Source: Pelargonium cotyledonis (lineage: Eukaryota > Streptophyta > Magnoliopsida > Geraniales > Geraniaceae). From it: DNA of 43,380 nucleotides. A model generated the notes under the pieces. It was not told where the DNA came from. It saw only the letters and a list, made by a program, of their open reading frames with translations, and did no database searches. The position numbers and the translations under genes were made by a program. Below are positions 34,504 through 43,380 of this stretch, one piece after another (position 1 is the stretch's first letter; each line of letters starts with the position of its first letter). The stretch lies in the NCBI GenBank assembly GCA_036897625.1, contig JAYMTA010000088.1, forward strand, positions 1 through 43,380, in the 5' to 3' direction.

Positions 34504-35425
34504 CGTATTTTATTTTATGTAAATGTGTGAAGCTCTATATAGTCCAAATTATTTTCTAATTTGGTGGCCCATTTATTCCTTCTTACCCTTTCTTATGCAT
34601 TATTGTTTACTATACTCATAAAACAATCTTTTTGTTTTCTCTTTGGACGAATCTATCCTGTTGATTCCATTTCCAAATTAAACAATTTAATTCTATTAAA
34701 GAATCTAATTTTTTTTATTTAGAAATGGGAATAATAAAAGGTGACATGGAAAATTTGATGCTCCTAAACACTAATTTCTGTTTGTGACCAATTTTATGGG
34801 ACTATTTAGTATCACACATCACATCAAAATATAATAAAGAAAAAGTAAAATCATCATGAATTTGGTTGTGATTTTGACTTAAAATTGTATTGTAGCTACT
34901 AAAATTATGCAACTTTTTGTTTGGCTTTTTGGTGCTTAATTGTGAATTAAATCTTTCCAATGGAGAGCTTGTGTTGGTTCCAATTTGAGGTTTATGAGTC
35001 AGTTTTATTTATATAAATATTGTAAAAGTTCATAACATAAAAACTTTGCTGACTCACTACTATGGAGATTTGTATATTGTTTTATGGTTTTTAATGGAGA
35101 CAACAATGTGGTTGGTGAGTAAAATAATCAACACAAGAAGAAATGTTAATTGAAAGTCCAAAAGAGTAGTTGCTCACTTCTTTTTATGAGTTCATTAAAA
35201 TTGCAGGTTATTCATTAAAACTACAGATTGTTTAAATTTATAATATTTTATATAAACAGAACTTCCTTTTTACCCCTGTTATTAAAAAAAAAAATTATTA
35301 TTTGTCTTAAATGTTTAGAAATTATGTTACAAAATAACGTAACATTTATTTATTTCATATATGATATCACCATTTTTTTATAAATTTTTAATGTAGAGTA
35401 TTCGGTTTATACGACATGACGTACA

Positions 35426-35484
35426 CGTAACGTGTTAACAATGAGTTAAATAATGTATTATCACTCATTAATTAACACATAATC
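35426..35484. repeat. Imperfect inverted repeat
   Basis: The arm cgtaacgtgttaacaatgag (from 35426) pairs with the arm ending at 35484 (inverted: cgattatgtgttaattaatg). It is a short hairpin-like relic, possibly of a small MITE. Confidence 0.5.
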
Positions 35485-36526
35485 GTATATAAAAAATTTT
35501 TATACAAAATTTAGAACATACAGTATTACTCATTAAATAAATGGTGATAATATAATTATGCATGGCTCTCTTCCCTGTAAACCCTTGTTTAAATAAAATT
35601 GAAGACACAATTTATGGGTTGAAGATATTTTTGAATGAAATAATATAAAAAGAGAGTTAAATTAAAGTGTTGTTGGGCCAATAAATACAGAAAGTGGGGA
35701 CAAAATGCTCAAGTCTCGGTGCAACCCTCTTCTTGGGTCCCACTCCCATTTAGTTTATAAATTAAAAATACTAGTTCCTCTTTATTTTTAATTGAATGTC
35801 ATGTTTTCTTGAATGAGTATTCTTTTATATACAATGGGTCATCGTAAAAAATTAGTTAATATTTTTTTTATTTACTTCATTTTGTGGTTAATTACAATTA
35901 AGACTCATCTCTTAATTTACTTTATGTTTCTGATGTAAATCACTCATTTAATTTATTTCAAAATTGATCACAATTAAAATTCACCAATCTTCTATTTAAA
36001 TGTGCTCGGTAAGAATTGAGCTCGAGAATTGTTAATTTATTATAACACATTATTACTACTTGAATTTGAAAGTGAATATATCAAATTCAAGTAAAATTTT
36101 CTTATATGTAAATAAATATTGAATTCAAATAATTAGATCTGGACAAATATGAATAGACACAAGATTATTGTTACTGCCTGGCAAGAATTTTACTAGTTCT
36201 TCATTTAAAAATATTATTATTTGCTAATTAATGAGTGCTGGTTTAATAACAAAAATGAATGTATATCCCAAGAATGATGTTAGTAAATTTTCCGACAAAG
36301 AATAAAAGATAAGGCATGACATGACATGGCCTCATGGAAAACACCTCCTTGTATAATCCAAATGTATGCATCATCTATTCTCATTTTAATCGATCTTTAG
36401 GATTTTTCAATGAACCATACTACATATATCAATTCAAACTTATCTTAATTTAGATTGCTTTTCCAATGAACACTACAATAAAATTCTATTTATAAATATT
36501 GAGCATGTGACACTATGCTAATTGAA

Positions 36527-36530
<4 letters not shown>

Positions 36531-36557
<27 letters not shown>
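36531..36557. repeat. (ATT)9 microsatellite
   Basis: Perfect trinucleotide run in AT-rich intergenic DNA. Confidence 0.95.
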
Positions 36558-36560
<3 letters not shown>

Positions 36561-37623
36561 ATGCTGAAGTTGTTACTAAAATTATCAAATAGTAAAAAAA
36601 ACCATAAATGAGGAATAATACCTTCATGATTTACTTATTCTATGTACGATCGATATATTTGAGTTCCACCGGACTATATCTCCAAATCCAATTGTGATTC
36701 AAGTTTTGTTAGATAACTTGAATTAATAAAAGCTTTACATTTACTAGAAAAAAATAATAATTGGATAACATCATCCACCAGAAAACTAAAATAAGCAGTG
36801 ATATAAAACAAAAAGATTGAGCTTAGAATGGGTCATTACATTCACAACTATGAACTTGGACTATTTTTTATTCAATTATTTTTAGTATAATTAGTAGAAT
36901 GGGTCAAGGTCAAGATCTTATAGTGTTGAAAAGGATGATCAAAAATTGCATGAGCTTCTAATTCTATGCCTATTTATTTAATTAATTGATCATTTTTTAT
37001 TTTATTTAAATTAAGGCTCACAATACACCTGTGAGTGTGACAATGATAGAGAAGTTTATAGTATATATTTGACTATATTATAATGTTTGTGGCTTTGAAT
37101 GTTTCAAGTTTTGAGTCCATGACTATGAAACCATGCATCTCACAAGTCATTGCCATTTCAACACATAACACATCATTATTTGTCATTGTCAAGCAGGTTA
37201 GTTTCATGATCCTCACTGCCTAATCCCACAAAAAAAGTAGTAGCTAACATGTCTACCACCATACACATATGATATTAATTAGTGGATTCTCTCATGTACA
37301 TTTTTTATATCATCAAATTGTATATAGTAACTATTTTTTACTCGATTAAAGTTGTGAATAAGAAAGTCTCATTAGACTCTACTTAGTATCAATCTGGACA
37401 CTTAAAGGATGTCTCAATTATTAGATCATTTGTAGCACTCGTTTGAAAACTCATTCTAAGATCGACCGGAACACTAAATGAAAATCTCGTTAGACCATTT
37501 GTAGCACTCACATAATATTATTGTATATATCACATTTCACAAGTCACATGAATATTGAAGGACAAAATCTTTACCTTGAAACCAATATAATGTTTCAAAT
37601 TTGGGTATCTTGTTTAGAAAAAG

Positions 37624-37963
37624 AAAAATGTTCAAATTAGTCTTTGAACTATCCAGTTCGTATCATTTTAGTCCCTCAACTATCAAACGAGCAAATTTAG
37701 TTCATAAGTTATTCGAACGAGGCATTTAAAGACATTCCGTCAAATTTGTTAACGAAATCATCAAAATTACAATAAAAAATATTTTTAAAAAATTACATGC
37801 CATTACAATTTAACGAATTTCGTCAATGTATGACGCGGTTTTTGAAATCATATGGAATAAAATGGCTTGTTCGAATAACATATGGACTAAATTAGTTCGT
37901 CTGATAATCGATGAAATAAAATGACACGAACTAGATAGTTTAAAGACTAGTTTGGACTTTTTA
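37624..37963. mobile_element. MITE with about 95-bp terminal inverted repeats
   Basis: The left arm 'tagtctttgaactatccagt' (about 37639-37658) pairs with the right arm, whose inverted sequence is 'tagtctttaaactatctagt'. Similarity runs inward through 'tcgtatcatttta' and 'ttattcgaacga'. The interior also has an inverted pair around 'gttaacgaaat'. There is no coding capacity. Long inverted repeats suggest a Mutator-like or foldback origin; no clear target duplication was found. Confidence 0.75.
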
Positions 37964-38429
37964 CAAGTGGCAAGCACCAAAACAGCTCAAAAAATTGCAT
38001 AAATCATGGGTGGATTCTCTTATGTTGTAAACAATTGAAGGTGACAATTAGATTAGTTGAAGATTCCCTTCAACTCATAACCTTTTTGACTTGAAATTTG
38101 GATCACAAAATATGTGGGTCCTCTAAATAATACAATAGGCTCATACCCTCATAGATATTTCTTGTCTGGAAAACTGAGCGGTGTCTCCACCCTAAACCAG
38201 GAGGCCAATCACCTATACAAAACTAAGTACATCACTCATGCTTCCCTGTACTTTGTTGTCTTTTAGGTTGTTTCAACATTCATAACATATAGTGGAAAAT
38301 ACAAGGTGAGTCCAAATTAAGTGCTCATTATGTGTGGACCGCAATGACAATTACAATTACGAGCACATTTAGTAACTAGTTAAAAGAACATCACATGATC
38401 ATATGTACAGGTTGCAATTTACCTTTAGG
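37964..38429. other. 3' region of the HT1-like kinase gene
   Basis: Presumed 3' UTR on the minus strand close to 38430; the rest is AT-rich with no gene. Confidence 0.5.
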
Positions 38430-41400
38430 CTAGGCATTTACAGGTATGGATACACAACCTTTTAAACGCTCTAGAATGGCGTTTCTGCTTACGAGCCCCG
38501 AATGGGACGTCAGGGGAAGCCCCTCCTTCACACACTCGTCGTACCTCTCCAAGGCCGACACTATGTAGCTGAAATCAGGCCGTTTTGACGGGTTTGCTGC
38601 CCAACATCGCTTTATCAGGTGCGCTAATGCCGGTTGACAACTTGCTGGCATCGGAGGTCTCTCGTTCTGCCAAATGCACACAAATTTTTAAATTTCACTC
38701 CAACCCAAAAACTTAAGCTTGAGGTAGAGATGGAACCAGGTTTTGGTCTTAGTTTAGACATTATTTGTATAGAGTCAAACAAAAATTGTGAAATGAGAAA
38801 TTAGATTAGACTTAGTTTGGAATGGAATGGGTCAAATAAATCTTATACTAGAATTGGGCTAGATTTGGAAACTTGGGGTGGGCCTTGACCTATTACGGCC
38901 CACCTTTAGCTCTGTCATTGGTTGGCGGATGGAGGACTCAACTAGCGTATCAAATGGTAACAAACTTCATGTTTTTTCAATAAATCTTTTAGTACTAAAT
39001 GAACGACTTTATAGATAACATGGTTGACTATTATCCGAGGAAAAAAATGTAATAAAAGAGCTGACCTTCTCCGCGACAGCGAATGCAGCCTGCACAGGGG
39101 TCATTCCTTGGAAGGGAAGCAAAGATGTTGTGAGCTCCCATAACACAATCCCAAAACTATAGACATCGACTTTGCGAGTATAAGGTTTCTCCTTGATCAT
39201 CTCCGGGGCCATCCATCGGTAAGTTCCCATGTTCCCTTTCGTTTCTTGGCATTGTGTTTCGAGACATGATGTCCCAAAATCAGCAACCTTAACCCGCATT
39301 TCATCGTTTAGTAGCAGGTTGTTCGATTTGAGATCTCTGTGGATCACCCCTTGCGAATGAAGATACTCCATTCCTCGCGATATGTCGAGAGCTAACCTTA
39401 GTATAGTCTCGGTTGAGAGTGAGTAGGGCTCTTTCTTGTTCAGGTACATCCTAAGAGTTCCTTGTGACATGTACTCTGTGATGATGCAGTAAACTGGAGG
39501 CTTCTTGCAAGCAGCAATGAACTGCAATTACCAGCACAAAGTTATGTTTCTTTACAATTCATTCACTTTCAAAAATGATTATTAGTACACAACACAGAAA
39601 CTGATTCATTGCACAAACCTGCTATGTATAGCCAGAGCAATTATGGAAATAAACTTATGTAACATATAGTATATATGGACCTTGTTGAAACATATTGGAG
39701 ATACTGTTTGGGACCAACATTGAGATAAAACTATGGCTTCTGGTTTAGCTCCCACAAAATCTAAACATTAAATGAAGATAAGAGAAACTAACATCTAAAT
39801 TTTGCCAGTCCTCCCTAATTCCAATTAGAAGTTTACCTTACTCTCTGTTAGAGCTGTCAAAAGAGTACCCGAAACCAAAACCTATAGGGTTGGTTTCGGG
39901 TCTACAATTATCCACCCGATAAAATCGAATCGGTTTCAGTTGGGTTAATTATGAAATTTGGGTTGGGTTAGGGCTGACCCACAAAATGCATTTTATGCCT
40001 AAAACATGACCGAACCAACCTTATAGGGTCGGGTTAGGGTTCTTCAACTAAAACCCGAACCCGACTCAAAAATTTATCATCTTTACTCTTAGTTGTTGGA
40101 TCAACATGCGCTAAACACTTAAACAATTTTGAACATAGGTAGACTATAATACCATCAACACACATGAAGGAGTGCTCGAACCCAAAATCTTGGAAGGACC
40201 AAACGTCTTAAACTACTTGTCACTATGGTTGTTGGTATATTACGTGTTCATTGGCACTCCGGACATGAAAATGGACACGTTGTGAATAACCAATGGAAAT
40301 ATCATATGCAAATAGTAAGTATGTTTACACTAATAGTAGAAATTTTATACTCAAATGTGTTGTATACTGATATCAGTGCATGTCAATCAACATACAAAGA
40401 GATGCACCCCCTAGACATGAAGTTAGATCATTTGGGACATGTAATCAACATACAAAGAGATGCACCCCCTAGACATGAAGTCAGATCATTTGGGACATGT
40501 AGACAAAGTACGACGAACGTAGCTAAGTTTTTAGAAAGAAGAGCTAAACCCTAATAGACCTTGTAATTGGAGTCAATATTCAAACACGACTAAACAATCG
40601 ATTCAAAATATTATAGGCAAATACTTCGTCGCAAACATGTTGTAAAAAATATCAGTAAGAATACTATAATTAAACATTAAACATGTTGTAAGCTGATACC
40701 GGCATATGTCGATCAACATATTATCTATGATGTGCACCTCTGGGACATGTAACTGGATCACTTAAGACATATAGACAAAGCGCGACAAACGTAGCCAAGT
40801 TCTTCGAAAGAAGTGCTAAACCCTAATAGACCTCGTGAATGGGTCGCATCTCAAATTTATCCAATGTTTATCAAGGTTTCATTTCCTTACTTTTATCTAA
40901 TCCACAAGCAATGATAAGAGGATTCAACCAACAATTTCATGATCTTTGTAACCTTATATTCAGACATGACTCAATTCAAAAGCACACTTCAAAATTGAAT
41001 GAATCAACTCATTTTCTTTCCTTGGATCTCAAGCAACAAGCAATCACAAAACACACAAAAACAAAGAAATTGATACCTGAACAATGTTGGGATGAAGGAG
41101 ACGAGAAAGCAAGTCAACCTCGGACTTGAACTGTTGTTCAAGCAAGGTTCTTGTCTCCTCCTTCTGGTTTGGAATCCGTACCATCTTCACAGCAACAGCT
41201 CTCTGCTTGTAGATTCCTCTGTAAATCCGGCTGTGAGCTCCCGATGCGAACTTGTTCCCGATGAACAGCTGCGAAAGATCAGCTGTCCACTCTTCTTGAT
41301 CCTCCTTCGACACCTCCCAGGTCTCCACATTCTCGGAGTCTAGTATCATCGACCATGATTCCAAGCTGTCAAATCTCTTCCTTTCCATGCTCTCCATCTC

Positions 41401-41493
41401 AGAATTTAGCTGCGACCGCGACGATAATTGGATTGGAAGAGGCTTGCTCTTCCATCTCCGAAGCCGTAGCGCATGAAAACAAAAAGTAGCCAT
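38430..41493 (-). CDS. HT1: Raf-like Ser/Thr protein kinase, HT1-like
   Basis: Exons 41493-41077, 39521-39066 and 38666-38430, all phase 0 with GT-AG; 369 aa. The ATG at 41493 (MATFCFHALRLRR) is the first ATG of the frame; the open frame extends upstream only to a GTG. Kinase signatures: glycine loop FASGAHSRIYRG (82-93, with SGAHS as in plant Raf-like kinases), VAL-K as AVAVKMV (K103), helix-C E125, HRDLKSNN (200-207), DFGTS (220-224), and MAPE (243-246). The tail has RCWAANPSKRPDF and VKEGLPLTSH. The best match is HIGH LEAF TEMPERATURE 1, which acts in guard cells in CO2-controlled stomatal opening with MPK4/MPK12. Close Raf-group relatives (C-type) cannot be fully excluded. All catalytic residues are present. 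Confidence 0.88.
39849..40085. mobile_element. Diverged hAT-type MITE in HT1-like intron 1
   Basis: It starts TAGAGCTGTCAA; the inverted right end reads TAAAGATGATAA (8 of 12). Flanks ctctctgt (39841-39848) and ctcttagt (40086-40093) agree at 6 of 8 positions. The interior is rich in 'gggtcgggttagggt', characteristic of this class of plant element. The assignment is probable, not certain. Confidence 0.5.
40385..40840. repeat. 58-bp tandem repeat and a larger diverged duplicate
   Basis: 'aatcaacatacaaagagatg' begins two units at 40385 and 40443 with period 58. The block and its flank ('gacaaag..cgac.aacgtag', 'gctaaaccctaatagacc') recur in diverged form at about 40690-40833. All of it is in the first coding intron of the kinase gene. 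Confidence 0.8.
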
Positions 41494-41501
41494 TGCAGCT
41501 C

Positions 41502-41926
41502 CTGTAAATTTCTTCACTTTCTTGATGTTTTAAAATGGTTAATTACAAGTCTTGTGAAATTTTTGAATCTGAGTTATTTGTTACTATCAAATCAAACAAT
41601 CAAAACGACCCTTCCTTCTGAATGTGTGGATTGATTTCAGGAAGTGCATGAACTGATTCAAAAACATTGGCTCTGGAAAAGGAAAAAAGTGTGTGGATTT
41701 TCATGAATCGATCAACACGATGACCCCAAAAAAACAGAAAAATCAAAGCAAACCCATTAAACAGTGACCAAAATCAGACAAAACCCATGTTACCGTTTCG
41801 TGCCAAACAGAAAAAAGAACAGAGCTTCAGCTTCACGAACCCATGAAAAGGTCAAGAAAACAGAGTGGATACAAGGGGAAGAAACAGGACACAGAGAAAC
41901 AGAGGCATTGGTGTTTCATAGCTTAC
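41502..41926 (-). other. Probable 5' UTR intron of the HT1-like gene
   Basis: On the minus strand a strong donor (TTTG|GTAAGC, GT at 41926-41925) and an acceptor (TTTACAG, AG at 41503-41502) bracket a T-rich stretch ending 8 nt before the ATG. An upstream ATG lies at 41941-41939. If spliced as shown, that uORF (MNFPLELQW...) would overlap the main start in another frame. Confidence 0.45.
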
Positions 41927-41941
41927 CAAAGGGAAATTCAT

Positions 41942-43013
41942 TTTCTTTTCTTGAGAGAAAGAGAGAAGAGGATCAGATTCAGGGATTAGAAAAAAAGATG
42001 AATTAAAATCCAGAGATTTCAGGAGCGACCCGTGATGGCCTGCCTGGTTTCGAAAAAGTGGAACTTTTCATTTTTCTAGACCTGAAGCCAACTCCTCTGT
42101 TTTTGCTCTGTTTTCTCATTAAATGCTTCAATGGCCACGGTGACAAAAAGCTCTCAATTTTGTGAGCTTTTCTTCTTCCTATTTTCTTTTTCTTAAAGTT
42201 ATACAAGTGGCACGTACACGTAGGACTAGCAAATGCTGCCATGTGGCACTCTAAGAGCCATTTGATCTTTGGTGTTTTTGGTTCAGATTTTTAGTATGGG
42301 TCTCAAGGAACATCTAATCTATCATTGGATCATTTGTCATCAATAATTAATGGTCATTACATATAAGAACCATTAATTAAAATCTATGAACCATTTTTTT
42401 ATTGATCATTATTTAAATAAATGATAACATAATTGATTGGGAAAAGAATGGAAGAGGATAGAAGAAAACCAGATCTCCAAGGCATTCTATTCCCTATATT
42501 TTATTTTTTTAAAAAATTGTTGTGCTCGATTTTATTTTATCTCACAAGGCAAAAAATCAAGATTTTGTTTATTGCATGTGCAAGAAAGTAAAGAATTTGA
42601 GGGTATAGATTCATGCAACATTCGTTAGTGTATGCGTTATATTAATTTTAGGACAAACACGCAAAACTCATCAACAAAATGAAGATGATAGTTTATAGAT
42701 TTGATGGAATAAGCTGAATAGATGATAAAAGAAATATAGAACAAGAAAAAACTAAATCAAGAGAAAAAGATTTGGCAAAACAAAGTTTCGAGAAAGAAAA
42801 AGACATGAACCCTGTATTAGAAAACTAATAGTTTTTAAAACACGATTTTGGAAAAAGTACTTGAAGAAACACAATTTCGGAAACCGAACTTTATAAAGAA
42901 AAATATTGGAAATAGAGTTTTGATAAATTAGTTTGAAGCATAGCGTCCTATTTACTATTTTTTTATATATAAAATAATTTCATGACTTCTAATCTTTTGA
43001 AACTAGTTTTTAC
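41942..43013. other. Upstream of the HT1-like gene; intergenic
   Basis: A purine-rich leader-like region is at about 41941-42010. A 79-codon minus-strand frame at 42003-42242 has no recognisable domain and is probably non-coding. The rest is AT-rich. Confidence 0.45.
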
Positions 43014-43032
43014 ACCCGTGCGATGCACGGGT
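43014..43032. repeat. Perfect palindrome ACCCGTGC-GAT-GCACGGGT
   Basis: Eight-base arms with a three-base centre, preceded by 'tttttac'. I recall near-identical 'cacccgtgc.atgcacggg' words as frequent parts of dispersed plant repeats, so this is probably an element end rather than a host control site. Confidence 0.7.
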
Positions 43033-43191
43033 AATTTAACCGAATTTAATAATTATACATTTGAACTCACTTAATTAAATGTGTTCTAATTTATTATTTT
43101 GTATAATAAATCAAAATAATTGTAATAATGCATATATTTAAATTTCTCTAACTAAATTTTTTATTATAACATCAATTTCTTATTGATGATA

Positions 43192-43380
43192 CTCCCTCCG
43201 TCTTAGAATGAGTTTCTTATTTCCTTTTCCAATAAGTTAGTTATGTATGAATTGTCAATAATATCATTATAAAAAGTTACTTAGGATCTCTCAACACATG
43301 ATCACGAGTATACAATAGTAAACATATCACATAACTAATTTCTCCTTAATTTTTCTCAAAATAAAAAGGAAGACATTTAT
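43192..43380. mobile_element. Stowaway-type (Tc1/mariner) MITE, cut by the window end
   Basis: TA (43190-43191) is followed by CTCCCTCCGTCTTAGAATGA, the classic Stowaway terminal repeat. The sequence near the window end ('aaataaaaaggaagac') looks like the approach to the opposite terminus, which lies outside. Confidence 0.85.

Larger units (their letters stand above)
33426..37623. other. Long AT-rich intergenic region
   Basis: After the 3' UTR of the upstream gene, about 4 kb hold no frame with recognisable coding content. Contents seen: two GC-rich patches with 'cggcgccg' and 'acgacgccg' at about 33991-34060; a T17 run near 34170; a 23-bp tandem repeat; an inverted repeat; and an ATT microsatellite (listed separately). 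Confidence 0.6.

Noticed and set aside
41494..41517. Upstream start for the HT1-like kinase (MKKFTGAA...)
   Set aside because: The triplet at 41517 is GTG on the minus strand, and a likely splice acceptor falls inside this extension.
1..43380. tRNA, rRNA, CRISPR array, bacterial-type operon or defence system
   Set aside because: No tRNA T-loop box in a foldable context, no rRNA cores, no regular repeat-spacer array; gene structure is plant nuclear throughout.

Overview
The window is nuclear DNA of a flowering plant, most likely a eudicot. The evidence is GT-AG introns in plant-type genes, AT-rich introns and intergenic DNA, a plastid-targeted GART, a plant MPC2, an HT1-type guard-cell kinase, a DUF506 gene, and plant repeat families (hAT MITEs, a Stowaway terminus, RTE and L1-like LINE pieces). 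The species cannot be named from the sequence.

Layout. 1-12.8 kb is a gene graveyard. It holds relics of at least two Bet v 1/norcoclaurine-synthase-like genes (1946-2225 and 7144-7866) and two related promoter-like blocks (1073-1350 and 9243-9530). It also holds a multiply broken minus-strand UTP13/TORMOZ WD40 pseudogene (3785-6205) with a second C-terminal copy (3085-3258), and a degenerate 'cattcgtg' repeat array. A 765-bp retro-insertion flanked by 20-bp identical direct repeats lies at 8234-8998, and two related MITEs lie near 10 kb. From 12.8 kb on come seven apparently intact genes, all rebuilt here exon by exon with consistent phases: DUF506 (12821-14424, +, 2 exons, 312 aa); GART/PurN (15536-18370, -, 5 exons, 300 aa); an unrecognised 205-aa acidic protein with an LxLxL motif (19859-25534, +, 3 exons, 4.7-kb first intron); MPC2 (26420-29082, -, 5 exons, 111 aa); MED11 (29289-30852, +, 3 exons, 123 aa); a single-exon 184-aa CxCxxC protein (32871-33425, +); and an HT1-like Raf-type kinase (38430-41493, -, 3 exons, 369 aa).

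The genes form no pathway; this is ordinary plant gene order. The closest functional arrangement is the head-to-head MPC2/MED11 pair, whose start codons are 206 bp apart with a perfect ACGT-core palindrome between them.

I found no convincing new multi-gene system. The most unusual parts are the UTP13 relic complex with its flanking array, the dispersed Bet v 1-like relics with a DUF506-derived fragment between promoter block and exon, a perfect 15-bp inverted repeat at 14918-14953, and several elements whose inverted ends and target duplications can be read directly.
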